A stretch of DNA of 64,000 bases from Buttiauxella noackiae ATCC 51607 (GCF_001654865.1 NZ_LXEO01000017.1:124001-188000); one strand, 5' to 3'. Positions 1 through 10,065 are shown, counted from the stretch's first letter. The notes: generated by a model not told the origin, from the sequence alone. Numbers and translations are program-made.

Positions 1-591
1 GAGCGTTTTATTTTGCTCGAAGGCAAGAATATCCAGACGCGCCCAATTAAAGGCACTTTGCCGCGCCTTGCCGATCCGATTGCTGATGCGCATCAAGCTG
101 AAAAACTCGCCAATTCGCCAAAGGATCGTGCCGAAAACCTGATGATTGTCGACCTATTGCGTAATGACATTGGCCGGGTTGCCGTACCGGGCAGCGTAAA
201 AGTACCAGAACTGTTTGTTGTCGAGCCCTTCCCGGCAGTTCATCACCTCGTCAGTACGATCACAGCACAATTGCCAAAATATCTTCAGGCAACAGATTTA
301 CTGCGTGCGTGCTTCCCGGGAGGTTCTATTACCGGAGCACCAAAAGTACGAGCCATGGAAATCATCGAAGAACTGGAGCCGCAACGGCGCAATGCGTGGT
401 GTGGCAGCATTGGTTATCTGAGCTTCTGCGGCAATATGGACACCAGTATTACCATCAGGACACTCACCGCCGAAGGCGGCAAACTGTACTGCTCTGCAGG
501 TGGTGGCATAGTTGCCGATAGTGTTGAATCAGCGGAATATCAGGAAACATTTGATAAAGTTAATCGTATTCTGCCGCAATTAGAGAGTTGA
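1..591 (+). CDS. pabB: Aminodeoxychorismate synthase component I (C-terminal part)
   Basis: Converts chorismate, with the PabA amidotransferase subunit, to 4-amino-4-deoxychorismate for folate synthesis in the cytoplasm. The window opens inside the gene: the frame is open from base 1, so the apparent TTG at 13 is internal. About 196 C-terminal residues are present. They include the chorismate-binding landmarks IQTRPIKGT, the VDLLRNDIGR segment, FPGGSITGAPK and the late GGGIVADS loop, all typical of PabB/TrpE/MenF enzymes. The stop lies three bases before the nudL start, so the two are probably co-transcribed and translationally coupled, as in E. coli. Family assignment is secure; PabB rather than TrpE rests on the neighbour nudL-sdaA. 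Confidence 0.95.
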   Translation, partial: ERFILLEGKNIQTRPIKGTLPRLADPIADAHQAEKLANSPKDRAENLMIVDLLRNDIGRVAVPGSVKVPELFVVEPFPAVHHLVSTITAQLPKYLQATDLLRACFPGGSITGAPKVRAMEIIEELEPQRRNAWCGSIGYLSFCGNMDTSITIRTLTAEGGKLYCSAGGGIVADSVESAEYQETFDKVNRILPQLES

Positions 592-594
592 TGA

Positions 595-1173
595 ATGTCT
601 GGTTCCGCCTTGACCATGAACGATTTTTTATCGCGTTTTCAACTGCTGCAACCGCCCTCAACGCGGATGAGCGGTAATAAACGCCAGGCCGCCGTATTGA
701 TTCCTGTCGTACGCCGCCCGCAACCAGGGCTGTTGCTGACACAACGTTCAGCTACGATGCGCAAACATGCCGGCCAGGTGGCCTTCCCCGGTGGAGCGGT
801 TGATGACACCGATGAGTCGTTAATTGCGGCCGCGCTGCGCGAAGCCTGGGAAGAAGTCGCTATTTCTCCTGACAGCGTCGAAGTGATTGGTACTTTGCCG
901 CCGGTTGATAGCGTTACAGGATTTCAGGTCACCCCTGTCGTAGGCATCATTCCGCCCAACCTGCCCTACCATGCCAGCGAGGATGAAGTCGCGGCAGTAT
1001 TTGAAATGCCATTGATGGAGGCCCTGACACTTGGCCGTTACCATCCGCTGGATATTCACCGTCGTGGCAACGCCCATAGAGTCTGGCTTTCATGGTATCA
1101 ACACTATTTTGTCTGGGGCATGACGGCCGGAATCATCCGTGAATTAGCCTTACAGATAAGCGTGGAACCCTGA
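595..1173 (+). CDS. nudL: Nudix hydrolase NudL (probable CoA pyrophosphatase)
   Basis: Cytoplasmic Nudix hydrolase (formerly YeaB) of the family that cleaves the pyrophosphate of coenzyme A and its derivatives. The Nudix box is visible at about residues 66-88: GGAVDDTDE followed by [10 protein letters not shown], giving the metal-binding REXXEE core. At 192 residues it has the usual enterobacterial length. It starts three bases after the pabB stop, with the pabB end supplying the ribosome approach. Substrate assignment follows the family, not anything seen here. Confidence 0.93.
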   Translation: MSGSALTMNDFLSRFQLLQPPSTRMSGNKRQAAVLIPVVRRPQPGLLLTQRSATMRKHAGQVAFPGGAVDDTDESLIAAALREAWEEVAISPDSVEVIGTLPPVDSVTGFQVTPVVGIIPPNLPYHASEDEVAAVFEMPLMEALTLGRYHPLDIHRRGNAHRVWLSWYQHYFVWGMTAGIIRELALQISVEP

Positions 1174-1447
1174 TCACTCTTTAATCCTGTAAAAACGTCT
1201 ATATTTAGCAGAGTGTCTTGCTGCAGTTTTATTCCCTTGTATGTGTCATGGGTAATAATAAATGGTGAATGACCCTATGCTTATCCCCTACAACCGCATT
1301 CGCAGGCCGGATTAGTCAAGTTACCGTTAACCATTAGTTTAATTCATGTGAATAGTTTACAACAGTGAGCAATAAATTTTTAAACTAGCTGACTGCGATT
1401 TTGCAGCAGCAAATTTTATTTATCTGGTGCCTTGGAAGGAGTTTTGT

Positions 1448-2812
1448 GTGATTAGCATATTCGACATGTTCAAAGTCGGCATTGGGCCATCCAGTTCCCA
1501 TACCGTCGGTCCGATGAAGGCCGGTAAGTTGTTTGTCGATGATCTGGTCGAAAAAGGATTACTGGAAAGCACGACGCGTATTGCGGTCGATGTTTACGGC
1601 TCCCTGTCTCTGACAGGTAAAGGGCACCATACCGATATCGCTATTATCATGGGTCTTGCGGGTAACGAACCTGCCACCGTTGATATTGATTCAATCCCTG
1701 CGTTTATCCGTGATGTAGAAACCCGTGGCCGTTTGTGGCTGGCCCAGGGACGTCATGAGGTTGATTTCCCAAAAGATTCCGGTATGTGTTTCCGCAACGA
1801 CAACCTGTCGCTGCATGAAAATGGCATGACTATCCATGCGTTCAGTGGCGATCAAGAGATCTACACCAAAACGTACTATTCCATCGGCGGTGGTTTTATC
1901 GTTGATGAAGAAAATTTCGGTAAAGAAGCAGCCAACGAAATTGTTGTGCCTTACTCGTTCAATTCTGCCGAAGAGATGCTTAAGCACTGTAAAGAGACGG
2001 GGATGTCCTTGTCTGGCGTGATCATGCAGAACGAGCTGGCTTTGCATAGTCGTAAAGAGATTGAAGAGTATTTTGCCAACGTATGGCAGACCATGCGTGC
2101 CTGTATTGACCGTGGAGTGAACACCGAAGGCGTTCTGCCTGGACCATTGCGTGTGCCACGCCGTGCTTCTGCATTGCGCCGTATGCTGGTTTCTAGCGAC
2201 AAACTCTCCAACGACCCAATGAACGTGGTCGATTGGGTGAACATGTTTGCGCTGGCAGTTAACGAAGAAAACGCTGCAGGTGGGCGTGTGGTAACTGCGC
2301 CTACTAACGGTGCGTGCGGTATCGTTCCTGCTGTGCTTGCGTACTATGACCACTTTATCGAGTCAGTCAGCCCGGATACCTATATCCGCTACTTCCTCGC
2401 ATCAGGTGCAATTGGTGCGCTCTACAAGATGAATGCGTCTATTTCTGGTGCAGAAGTCGGCTGTCAGGGTGAAGTGGGCGTGGCCTGTTCTATGGCTGCC
2501 GCAGGTCTTGCTGAAATTTTAGGCGCAAGCCCGGAGCAGGTTTGTGTTGCAGCGGAAATCGGTATGGAACATAACCTGGGTTTAACCTGCGACCCGGTTG
2601 CAGGTCAGGTTCAGGTACCTTGTATCGAACGTAACGCCATTGCCTCGGTAAAAGCGATTAATGCTACCCGTATGGCGATGCGCCGTACCAGTGAACCGCG
2701 TGTCTCACTCGATAAGGTTATCGAAACCATGTACGAGACAGGCAAAGACATGAACGCCAAATATCGTGAAACTTCACGTGGTGGTCTGGCTATCAAAGTA
2801 CAGTGTGACTAA
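1448..2812 (+). CDS. sdaA: L-serine ammonia-lyase 1 (iron-sulfur L-serine deaminase)
   Basis: Deaminates L-serine to pyruvate and ammonia with a [4Fe-4S] cluster. The protein starts ISIFDMFKVGIGPSSSHT, the hallmark N-terminus of SdaA, and ends IKVQCD as in E. coli. I take the GTG at 1448, preceded by the Shine-Dalgarno AAGGA at 1436-1440; this gives 454 residues, the standard length. An in-frame ATG 21 bases upstream would overlap the ribosome site and add seven unrelated residues. The upstream 270 bases hold no gene and presumably carry the promoter, which in E. coli is controlled by Lrp. The first domain is the serine-responsive beta domain, the second the catalytic alpha domain with its cluster cysteines. 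Confidence 0.97.
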   Translation: MISIFDMFKVGIGPSSSHTVGPMKAGKLFVDDLVEKGLLESTTRIAVDVYGSLSLTGKGHHTDIAIIMGLAGNEPATVDIDSIPAFIRDVETRGRLWLAQGRHEVDFPKDSGMCFRNDNLSLHENGMTIHAFSGDQEIYTKTYYSIGGGFIVDEENFGKEAANEIVVPYSFNSAEEMLKHCKETGMSLSGVIMQNELALHSRKEIEEYFANVWQTMRACIDRGVNTEGVLPGPLRVPRRASALRRMLVSSDKLSNDPMNVVDWVNMFALAVNEENAAGGRVVTAPTNGACGIVPAVLAYYDHFIESVSPDTYIRYFLASGAIGALYKMNASISGAEVGCQGEVGVACSMAAAGLAEILGASPEQVCVAAEIGMEHNLGLTCDPVAGQVQVPCIERNAIASVKAINATRMAMRRTSEPRVSLDKVIETMYETGKDMNAKYRETSRGGLAIKVQCD

Positions 2813-2821
2813 TCCTTTCTG

Positions 2822-2839
2822 GCCCTCTGCAAAGAGGGC
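2822..2839 (+). terminator. Hairpin after sdaA, possible terminator
   Basis: GCCCTCT and AGAGGGC form a seven-pair stem ten bases after the sdaA stop. There is no following T run, so it may act only weakly or stabilise the transcript 3' end. Confidence 0.4.
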
Positions 2840-2960
2840 TAACCTACTCACCGGCATTCATCTTAAAGTATGATTTTACCATCGTGTATCCAATCCCCCA
2901 CTACACTTGGAATGTTCTGTGTGCCGATTTCGGTCACGGTTCTAAACAAGGTGATCGCGG

Positions 2961-4556
2961 ATGCAGACGGCACAACGCATATTAAGAGATTATCGCCGCA
3001 GACGTTTAATTGTCTGCGTTGCGTTAGCCGTATTAGCCCTGCTGCTGACACTCAGTGCGCGCTATATTGCCGATCGTGATTCGAATGAACAACGCATGCA
3101 CGCATTTAACCAAAGAGCAGTCAGTTCACTTGAAAACGTCCTGATACCGCTTGATCTGGCAAGCAAAGATGCTATGCAGTTAATGGGGTTGTCATGTGAA
3201 GCCGCACAACTGAAGATGCGTGAATTAGTGGCGCGTATGCAAACAGTACGAGATATTGGTCTAATTAAGGATGATATCTTTTATTGTTCAAGTATTTTCG
3301 GCCCGCGTTCAATACCGGTTGACCTGGTGCAACCCCGCTTGCCATCACCATTACCACTCTTATTTCTCTCGATAGACCATACGTTACTTAAAGGCACGCC
3401 GATTCTTCTGTCCTGGCATCCTGTGCGCAATAGTCAGCACGACGGAGTCCTGCAAATTATTAATATTGAATTGCTAGCGGGATTTATGCTTGAACCCAGA
3501 CGTCCCTGGGTATCCCGCGCGATGCTAAATATCGCTGATTCGCATTATGAATATGGTAAAGGCCTACTACCCCGAATAACGGTTGACCAAGGGCAAGTCA
3601 GTCATGAGCTGGCATCCGATGTTTTTCCTTTTTCCGTCACTATAATTGGCCCATCCTCCAGTCAACTGGCATTACAAAATATGCCAACACAACTGCCCCT
3701 GGCACTTATTCTCAGCATGTTGCTCGGCTATATAACATGGCTTGCCACAGCAAACCGAATGAGTTTTTCCTGGGAAATTAATCTTGGGCTTGCCCTGAAT
3801 GAGTTCGAAGTTTTTTGCCAGCCACTCGTCAGCTCACGCAATCTTCAATGTGTTGGTGTGGAGCTACTTTTGCGGTGGAATAATCCCCGCCAGGGCTGGA
3901 TTTCACCCGAGGTCTTTATCCCGCTTGCTGAACAGCAAAATTTGATAGCACCATTAACACGTTTTGTGCTAGCGGAAACAGTACGTAATATTGATATCTT
4001 TCCGAAATCCCCTGATTTCAATATCGGAATCAATATCGCGGCTATTCACTTCCACAATGGGGAGATTATCGAAGATTTACGCCACCACTGGTTTCCTGCC
4101 CACCCTATCCAGAAACTGACTCTTGAACTTACGGAACGTGATGCTTTACCGGATGTCGATCTGCGGGTGATACGAGATTTACATCGCATGGGGGTTGATT
4201 TGGCTATTGATGATTTCGGTACAGGTCAGAGCTCGCTGGCTTATCTTGAAACGTTAAATCCAAACGTGCTGAAAATCGATAAATCTTTTACCGCAGCGAT
4301 TGGGACCGACGCAGTCAATTCGACAGTCACTGACATTATTATTGCGCTGGCGCAGCGGCTGGATATTGGTTTAGTGGCTGAAGGAGTGGAAACGCCGCAG
4401 CAAGCAGCGTATCTGCGTAGCCACGGCGTAAATGTACTACAAGGATTTTTGTATGCGCGGCCAATGCCTTTGAAGGAGTTTCCACGATGGTTAGGGGGCA
4501 GCACGCCGCCCCCGCGGCGGAATGGTCATGTTATTCCCATTGTCCCGCTACGCTAA
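2961..4556 (+). CDS. pdeD: Cyclic di-GMP phosphodiesterase PdeD (CSS-motif + EAL)
   Basis: Inner-membrane enzyme (formerly YoaD) that linearises c-di-GMP and so favours motility over biofilm. A membrane segment lies at about residues 14-32, followed by a periplasmic CSS-motif domain with paired cysteines (LSCEAAQ and FYCSSIFG) and a second membrane segment near 240-262. The cytoplasmic EAL domain occupies about 270-515. Its signature reads ELLLRW, followed by NIGINIA, LELTERD, DDFGTG and a late EGVETPQQ, so the metal-binding and catalytic positions look intact. In the family, periplasmic cysteine redox (DsbAB) controls activity and proteolysis. At 531 residues it has normal length. It converges on yoaE with one base between the stops and no room for a terminator. 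Confidence 0.93.
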   Translation: MQTAQRILRDYRRRRLIVCVALAVLALLLTLSARYIADRDSNEQRMHAFNQRAVSSLENVLIPLDLASKDAMQLMGLSCEAAQLKMRELVARMQTVRDIGLIKDDIFYCSSIFGPRSIPVDLVQPRLPSPLPLLFLSIDHTLLKGTPILLSWHPVRNSQHDGVLQIINIELLAGFMLEPRRPWVSRAMLNIADSHYEYGKGLLPRITVDQGQVSHELASDVFPFSVTIIGPSSSQLALQNMPTQLPLALILSMLLGYITWLATANRMSFSWEINLGLALNEFEVFCQPLVSSRNLQCVGVELLLRWNNPRQGWISPEVFIPLAEQQNLIAPLTRFVLAETVRNIDIFPKSPDFNIGINIAAIHFHNGEIIEDLRHHWFPAHPIQKLTLELTERDALPDVDLRVIRDLHRMGVDLAIDDFGTGQSSLAYLETLNPNVLKIDKSFTAAIGTDAVNSTVTDIIIALAQRLDIGLVAEGVETPQQAAYLRSHGVNVLQGFLYARPMPLKEFPRWLGGSTPPPRRNGHVIPIVPLR

Positions 4557-4557
4557 T

Positions 4558-6117
4558 TTACTCTTCTTCATCTTCATGTTCAGAGCGTTCTTTTACCACA
4601 CGAACCAAGTCCACACGGTAATCGTTAGCCTTCACAATCTGGATTCGAAGCGGAGCCATCTCAATGACATCACCCACTTTAGGGATTTGGCCATTCACCG
4701 CGATAACTAAACCGGCGATAGAGGCAATATCTTCCTCATCGTTAACCAGAGTGTTGATATCAAGATGCTGCTGAATCGCGTGCAGATCGGTTGAGCCTTT
4801 AACTAACCAACCATCGCCATCACGTACGATTTCTGGCGTTTCGTCGGCATCAGGGAATTCACCAGCGATAGCTTCCAGAACATCCAGCGGCGTGACCAGG
4901 CCTTGAACCACACCAAATTCGTTATTAACGATAACGAAACTACCGCGAGCACGGCGAAGCACACCCAGCAAGTTAATCGGGTCCAACGTTTCCGGAACCA
5001 CAATCGCAGGTGACCGAGCAGCAATAGAAACCACATCGCCACCATTTTCTAGTGCTACCAGCAACTCTTTGGCACGCACGACTCCGATGATTTCATCAAG
5101 CTCACCGTGACAAACCGGGAACAAACTATGCGGAGATTCCAGCAGTTGCTCGCGAATTTCAGCAGTGGTTTTATCAGCATCCACCCATGATATTTCACCA
5201 CGAGGCGTCATAATGCTGCGGAGCGAACGAGATGCTAAAGTCAGCACACCGTTAATCATATAACGCTCTTCTTCAGCAAAAGATTCAGCTTCAATTGGTG
5301 TGATGGTTTTGTTGTCTTCATTTGAAGAACGCTGTTGGCGTTTGCCATTCATCAAACGCAAAATCGCATCAGCAGTACGGGCACGTAACGGTACATTTGA
5401 CTGATGGCGAATAAAGTTACGACGCGCAATTTGGTTGAAAAACTCGATGATTATCGAGAAACCGATTGCCGCATACAGGTAACCTTTCGGAATATGGAAA
5501 CCAAAGCCTTCTGCTACCAGGCTCAGACCAATCATTAGCAAGAAGCTCAGGCACAGCACAACGACCGTAGGATGTTGGTTAACAAAATTCGTTAACGGTT
5601 TCGATGCCAACAACATCACACCCATCGCAATGACTACCGCCGCCATCATCACTGGCAGATGATTTACCATCCCCACCGCGGTAATAACCGCATCAAGTGA
5701 GAACACTGCATCAAGTACCACAATCTGCAATACCACAACCCAGAAACTGGCATAGCCTTTGCCATGTCCATCATCATGCTGGCGGTTTTCCAGCCGCTCA
5801 TGCAGCTCTGTCGTTGCCTTAAACAGCAAGAACAGGCCACCAAATAGCATAATGAGATCACGCCCGGAGAACGTCATTTCGCCAACGCTGAACAGCGGTT
5901 GCGTTAGTGTCACCATCCATGAAATTAACGACAATAAGCCCAGTCGCATTACCAAAGCCAAGGATAAACCGATAAGTCGGGCTTTATCTCGTTGTTTTGG
6001 TGGAAGTTTATCCGCAAGAATGGCAATAAAGACCAGGTTATCAATACCCAGCACTATTTCCAGCACAATCAGCGTCAATAAACCCACCCATATTTGGGGA
6101 TCCATTAAGAGTTCCAT
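4558..6117 (-). CDS. yoaE: TerC-family membrane protein with CBS pair and CorC_HlyC domain
   Basis: Inner-membrane protein of unproven function. The N-terminal 230 residues form a TerC-type domain with about seven membrane segments and conserved acidic residues (EIVLGIDNL and DAVFSLDAV). Cytoplasmic CBS repeats and a C-terminal CorC_HlyC domain follow. TerC relatives such as Alx act in metal (Mn) export or metal loading of exported proteins; a role for YoaE is inference. The start at 6117 ([10 protein letters not shown]) has AGGAG seven bases upstream and yields 519 residues, close to the E. coli length. A longer frame reaching 6180 lacks similarity at its N-terminus. The gene faces away from manXYZ. 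Confidence 0.92.
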   Translation of the reverse strand: MELLMDPQIWVGLLTLIVLEIVLGIDNLVFIAILADKLPPKQRDKARLIGLSLALVMRLGLLSLISWMVTLTQPLFSVGEMTFSGRDLIMLFGGLFLLFKATTELHERLENRQHDDGHGKGYASFWVVVLQIVVLDAVFSLDAVITAVGMVNHLPVMMAAVVIAMGVMLLASKPLTNFVNQHPTVVVLCLSFLLMIGLSLVAEGFGFHIPKGYLYAAIGFSIIIEFFNQIARRNFIRHQSNVPLRARTADAILRLMNGKRQQRSSNEDNKTITPIEAESFAEEERYMINGVLTLASRSLRSIMTPRGEISWVDADKTTAEIREQLLESPHSLFPVCHGELDEIIGVVRAKELLVALENGGDVVSIAARSPAIVVPETLDPINLLGVLRRARGSFVIVNNEFGVVQGLVTPLDVLEAIAGEFPDADETPEIVRDGDGWLVKGSTDLHAIQQHLDINTLVNDEEDIASIAGLVIAVNGQIPKVGDVIEMAPLRIQIVKANDYRVDLVRVVKERSEHEDEEE

Positions 6118-6362
6118 GACAGGCTCCTGCTTTGGGAATAACTCATCGGCATCGCGCGCAATGCGGACGCAAAGAGGCAAATTGAGGTATTAAAGGGGCG
6201 TGAAACGCCAGTGTGAAGGACTGAATTTTCAGACCTGAAATTGAAAAGACGTCGGTGACGGTCCATACGGTGGGCTACTGCCCTTTACTCCTGAGCAATT
6301 AAACGAGACGCAAACAATATCAGAGCAAAATACCCTTTTGCAAAGATTTACCTGATTTTGCA

Positions 6363-6391
6363 ATTTTACTGTCATTGACCTCGCCTATAAT
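6363..6391 (+). promoter_or_regulatory. Candidate sigma-70 promoter for manXYZ
   Basis: A perfect TATAAT at 6386-6391 has a weak TTTTAC-like -35 about 16 bases upstream. The poor -35 box fits a CRP-dependent promoter, as known for manXYZ in E. coli. No start site can be proven from sequence. Confidence 0.4.
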
Positions 6392-6451
6392 TTGCACCGC
6401 GAAACAATATGTTTGTAACAAAGCTAAATTACGGATCTTCATCACATAAAA

Positions 6452-6476
6452 TAATTTTTTCACTGTCTAAAATAAA
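6452..6476 (+). promoter_or_regulatory. Possible Mlc/NagC operator upstream of manX
   Basis: An AT-rich inverted motif with TAATTTTTT on the left and AAAATAAAT on the right, separated by a GC-containing centre, resembles Mlc/NagC sites. Mlc represses manXYZ in E. coli. The site lies downstream of the candidate promoter, a position consistent with repression. The match is only by eye. Confidence 0.35.
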
Positions 6477-6710
6477 TCCGTCTCAAGTTGCACATCTTTA
6501 CTCATACCGTTATCTGAATCGATTCGCTCATGAAACGGATAATCTACAAAACACCCATTTAAGGGTGTAGTTAATAGCCAAAATAGTTCGAGTTGCATGA
6601 AGGCGGCGACACAGTGAATCCCCCGTCAAGTAGATGACAGGGATAAGCGAGAAAAGTCAAAGCACAGGCAACTTGAAGTATGACGGGTATACCAACACAG
6701 GAGGTAGCAA

Positions 6711-7679
6711 GTGACCATTGCTATTGTCATAGGCACGCATGGCTGGGCAGCAGAACAATTGCTGAAAACCGCTGAAATGCTATTAGGCGAACAAGAAAAC
6801 GTTGGCTGGATAGATTTCGTTCCTGGTGAAAACGCCGAAACTCTGATTGAAAAATACAACGCTCAACTGGCAAACCTGAACACCGACAAAGGTGTGCTGT
6901 TTCTCGTCGATACTTGGGGTGGTAGCCCGTTTAATGCAGCCAGCCGTATTGTCGTCGATAAAGAGCATTACGAGGTCGTCGCCGGGGTCAATATTCCGAT
7001 GCTGGTTGAAACCTTGATGGCTCGTGATGATAACCCTTCATTTGATGAGTTAGTGGCAATTGCTGTTGAAACAGGCCGTGAAGGGGTTAAAGCCCTGAAA
7101 GCTAAACCTGTTGAAAAAGATGTTCCTGTTGCGCCTGTTGCTGCACCTAAAGCCGCAGCACCGCTCAAGCCAATGGGTCCAAATGACTATATGAATATCG
7201 GTCTTGCGCGTATCGATGACCGTTTAATTCATGGCCAAGTCGCTACCCGCTGGACCAAAGAAACCAACGTATCACGCATTATTGTTGTCAGTGATGAAGT
7301 GGCAGCCGATACCGTGCGTAAAACACTGTTGACGCAAGTTGCTCCTCCGGGTGTGACGGCTCACGTCGTTGACGTCGCTAAAATGATCCGCGTGTGGAAT
7401 AACCCGAAATATGCAGGCGACCGTGTGATGCTGCTGTTCACCAACCCAACCGATGTTGAACGCGTTGTGGAAGGTGGAGTGGACATTAAGTCAGTTAACA
7501 TCGGTGGTATGGCGTTCCGCCAGGGTAAAACCCAGGTTAACAACGCGATTTCTGTCGATGAAAAAGATATTGAAGCCTTCAAGAAACTTAACGAGCGCGG
7601 CATTGAGCTCGAAGCCCGTAAAGTTTCAACCGATCAAAAATTGAAAATGATGGATCTGATCGCGAAGGTGAAAAGCTAA
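6711..7679 (+). CDS. manX: Mannose PTS EIIAB component
   Basis: Cytoplasmic phosphocarrier of the mannose/glucose/glucosamine phosphotransferase system. The EIIA domain (about residues 1-130) carries the phospho-histidine in IGTHGW at His10. An Ala/Pro-rich hinge near 135-160 connects to the EIIB domain, which has its histidine in DDRLIHGQVATRW near residue 175. Phosphate flows from HPr to EIIA, EIIB and then to sugar bound by ManYZ. The start is GTG at 6711 with GGAGG ending six bases before it; 322 residues is the usual length within one residue. It is first in the manXYZ operon; SgrS and DicF small RNAs act on it in E. coli. Confidence 0.97.
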   Translation: MTIAIVIGTHGWAAEQLLKTAEMLLGEQENVGWIDFVPGENAETLIEKYNAQLANLNTDKGVLFLVDTWGGSPFNAASRIVVDKEHYEVVAGVNIPMLVETLMARDDNPSFDELVAIAVETGREGVKALKAKPVEKDVPVAPVAAPKAAAPLKPMGPNDYMNIGLARIDDRLIHGQVATRWTKETNVSRIIVVSDEVAADTVRKTLLTQVAPPGVTAHVVDVAKMIRVWNNPKYAGDRVMLLFTNPTDVERVVEGGVDIKSVNIGGMAFRQGKTQVNNAISVDEKDIEAFKKLNERGIELEARKVSTDQKLKMMDLIAKVKS

Positions 7680-7754
7680 TTACTGATGTGATTTGCTTAA
7701 TTCTACGTTTTGCTCAGTTTTCACACATAAGCCATACGTTTAAGGAGAAGTACA

Positions 7755-8555
7755 ATGGAGATTACCACTCTTCAGATTGTGCTGGTGTTTGTCGTAGCCT
7801 GTATTGCCGGTATGGAGTCGGTGCTCGATGAATTTCAGTTCCACCGTCCGCTGGTCGCTTGTACCTTAATTGGTCTGGTACTCGGTGATATGAAAACCGG
7901 TATTATTATCGGTGGTACGCTTGAAATGATCGCGTTGGGTTGGATGAACATCGGTGCGGCAGTTGCTCCCGATGCAGCACTAGCGTCAATTATCTCAACC
8001 ATACTGGTTATAGCCGGGCATCAGGGCATCGGTTCTGGTATTGCTCTGGCCATTCCACTGGCTGCAGCAGGCCAGGTTCTGACCATTATCGTTCGTACTA
8101 TCACCGTGGGCTTCCAGCACGCAGCAGATAAGGCCGCCGAAAATGGCAACCTATCGGCGCTCTCCTGGATTCACGTTTCCTCCCTGTTCTTGCAAGCAAT
8201 GCGTATCGCAATTCCTGCCGTTATCGTCGCAGTTTCCGTCGGTACTAGCGAAGTACAGAACATGCTCAATGCCATTCCTGAAGTGGTAACTAGTGGCCTG
8301 AACATCGCCGGTGGCATGATTGTTGTGGTGGGTTATGCGATGGTCATCAACATGATGCGCGCAGGCTACCTGATGCCATTCTTCTATCTGGGCTTCGTTA
8401 CCGCGGCTTTCACCAACTTCAACCTGGTTGCACTGGGTGTGATTGGTGCTGTGATGGCAATTTTGTACATCCAGTTGAGCCCGAAATACAACCGTTCTGC
8501 CGGTGCTCCAGCGCCTGCTGCCGGTGCTAACGATCTCGATAACGAATTAGATTAA
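7755..8555 (+). CDS. manY: Mannose PTS EIIC permease
   Basis: Inner-membrane EIIC subunit that, with ManZ, forms the sugar channel of the mannose PTS. The 266 residues are strongly hydrophobic with several helices, beginning MEITTLQIVLVFVVACIAGM, and the GGTLEMIALGWMNIGAAVAPD region is family-typical. An AAGGAGAAG ribosome site lies just upstream. It is 75 bases after manX and followed within a few bases by manZ. ManYZ is also the receptor for several class II bacteriocins and is used for DNA entry by lambda; this is known for the family and not shown here. Confidence 0.97.
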   Translation: MEITTLQIVLVFVVACIAGMESVLDEFQFHRPLVACTLIGLVLGDMKTGIIIGGTLEMIALGWMNIGAAVAPDAALASIISTILVIAGHQGIGSGIALAIPLAAAGQVLTIIVRTITVGFQHAADKAAENGNLSALSWIHVSSLFLQAMRIAIPAVIVAVSVGTSEVQNMLNAIPEVVTSGLNIAGGMIVVVGYAMVINMMRAGYLMPFFYLGFVTAAFTNFNLVALGVIGAVMAILYIQLSPKYNRSAGAPAPAAGANDLDNELD

Positions 8556-8567
8556 TAGGTGAGCGAA

Positions 8568-9422
8568 ATGGTTGATACCACCAAAACAACGACTACCGAG
8601 AAGAAACTCACCCCAAGTGATATTCGTGGCGTGTTCCTGCGTTCAAACCTTTTCCAGGGTTCCTGGAACTTCGAACGTATGCAAGCGTTGGGCTTCTGCT
8701 TCTCCATGATTCCGGCAATTAAACGCCTGTATCCTGAAAATAACGATGCCCGTAAACAAGCGATTAAACGTCACCTGGAGTTCTTTAACACCCATCCATA
8801 CGTTGCGGCTCCTGTATTGGGCGTTACGCTTGCGATGGAAGAACAACGTGCAAACGGTGCAGAGATTGACGATGGTGCCATTAACGGTATCAAAGTGGGT
8901 CTGATGGGGCCTCTGGCTGGTGTAGGTGACCCAATTTTCTGGGGCACTGTACGTCCAGTGTTTGCAGCACTTGGTGCTGGTATCGCAATGAGCGGTAGCC
9001 TACTTGGCCCACTGTTGTTCTTCATCCTGTTTAACGCCGTGCGTTTGCTGACTCGTTATTACGGCGTCGCTTACGGGTACCGCAAAGGGATCGATATCGT
9101 TAAGGATATGGGTGGCGGCTTCCTGCAAAAACTGACTGAGGGGGCGTCAATTCTCGGCCTGTTTGTCATGGGGGCGCTGGTTAACAAGTGGACACACGTT
9201 AATATACCGCTAGTCGTGTCGAAGATTACCGACCAGACTGGCGCGGTGAAAGTGACCACTGTTCAAACTATTCTTGATCAGTTGATGCCGGGCCTTGTGC
9301 CACTGCTGTTAACGTTCGCTTGTATGTGGTTGCTGCGTAAGAAAGTCAACGCGCTGTGGATCATCATGGGCTTCTTCGTTATCGGTATTGTCGGTTATGC
9401 TATCGGCCTGCTAGGTCTTTAA
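8568..9422 (+). CDS. manZ: Mannose PTS EIID component
   Basis: Membrane-bound EIID subunit of the mannose PTS, forming the transport complex with ManY. Family signatures are LRSNLFQGSWNFERMQ near the N-terminus and GPLAGVGDPIFWGT in the middle. I chose ATG at 8568, preceded by AGGTGA at 8558-8563, giving 284 residues. A GTG at 8559 in the same frame would overlap that ribosome site, adding three residues. The last base of the manY stop is 12 bases away. A strong terminator follows the stop. Confidence 0.96.
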   Translation: MVDTTKTTTTEKKLTPSDIRGVFLRSNLFQGSWNFERMQALGFCFSMIPAIKRLYPENNDARKQAIKRHLEFFNTHPYVAAPVLGVTLAMEEQRANGAEIDDGAINGIKVGLMGPLAGVGDPIFWGTVRPVFAALGAGIAMSGSLLGPLLFFILFNAVRLLTRYYGVAYGYRKGIDIVKDMGGGFLQKLTEGASILGLFVMGALVNKWTHVNIPLVVSKITDQTGAVKVTTVQTILDQLMPGLVPLLLTFACMWLLRKKVNALWIIMGFFVIGIVGYAIGLLGL

Positions 9423-9437
9423 TTAGTTTTTTATACG

Positions 9438-9463
9438 AACCGGGGCCTTTGCCCCGGTTTTTT
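9438..9463 (+). terminator. Rho-independent terminator of manXYZ
   Basis: The perfect nine-pair stem AACCGGGGC / GCCCCGGTT with a CTTT loop is followed by a T run, 15 bases after the manZ stop. Confidence 0.92.
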
Positions 9464-9487
9464 ATTGTTTAGAGTGAAGGTAGTGTT

Positions 9488-9946
9488 ATGACTTTGACGG
9501 ATGTAGTTCTGCTGGTATTTATTGTGCTGTTGCTTGCCTGGGCGGTTTACGATGAGTTCATCATGGATAAACTCAAAGGCAAGACTCTACTTAAAGTGCC
9601 CCTTCTGCGCCGTAACCGTATCGACGGAACCATTTTCTTCGGGTTGGTTGCTATCCTCATCTACAACAACGTCACCTCTGGCGGCGCTCCGGTCACTACA
9701 TGGTTATTATCTGCGCTGGCACTCATTGCTATTTATATTTCGTGGATTAGACAACCTAAATTACTGTTTAAAGCTGAAGGCTTCTTCTTCGCGAATGTGT
9801 GGGTTTTATATTCCCGAATTAAAGAAATTAATTTATCTGAGGATGGTGTTCTGGTATTGCAATTAGAACAACGCCGCTTGCTTGTCCGGGTGAAAAACAT
9901 TGATGACCTGGAGAAGATTTATAAGTTTATGGTGGTTACTCAATAA
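9488..9946 (+). CDS. yobD: UPF0266-family membrane protein YobD
   Basis: Inner-membrane protein of unknown function, 152 residues as in E. coli. Three hydrophobic segments are visible, at about residues 4-20, 43-62 and 65-84, and then a soluble C-terminal part. It sits between the man operon terminator and mntP. AAGGTAGTGTT upstream of the ATG provides a ribosome site. Nothing in the sequence reveals its role; the conserved position beside mntP does not by itself link it to manganese. Confidence 0.9.
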   Translation: MTLTDVVLLVFIVLLLAWAVYDEFIMDKLKGKTLLKVPLLRRNRIDGTIFFGLVAILIYNNVTSGGAPVTTWLLSALALIAIYISWIRQPKLLFKAEGFFFANVWVLYSRIKEINLSEDGVLVLQLEQRRLLVRVKNIDDLEKIYKFMVVTQ

Positions 9947-9952
9947 GTTACC

Positions 9953-9972
9953 AACATAGCAAAGTCTATATT
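9953..9972 (+). promoter_or_regulatory. Candidate MntR operator upstream of mntP
   Basis: AACATAGCAAAGTCTATATT resembles the MntR palindrome, whose half sites read roughly AACATAGC and GCTATGTT; the right half has two mismatches. MntR activates mntP in E. coli. Its place about 170-190 bases before the riboswitch start fits an activator site only if the promoter lies close downstream. Confidence 0.5.
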
Positions 9973-10065
9973 CATATATTTATTGAACGACGTATAAAAT
10001 ATAGCCACTGCTATTTCGCACAATTAGTGTGCTCTTATTATAACAATTCGCTCATCAATTAAGGC

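Larger units (their letters stand above)
6118..6710. other. Divergent intergenic region between yoaE and manX
   Basis: A 593-base region with no convincing gene. It must hold the yoaE promoter on the minus strand and the manXYZ promoter and leader on the plus strand. CCCGTCA at 6622-6628 can pair with TGACGGG at 6681-6687, closing a large stem-loop whose base lies 23 bases before the manX start. The putative promoter and operator are listed separately. Confidence 0.6.

Noticed and set aside
6118-6300. Second yybP-ykoY-like riboswitch upstream of yoaE (TerC family)
   Set aside because: A GCAGTAGCCC stretch on the minus strand recalls one loop, but the second conserved loop and P1 stem are not there.
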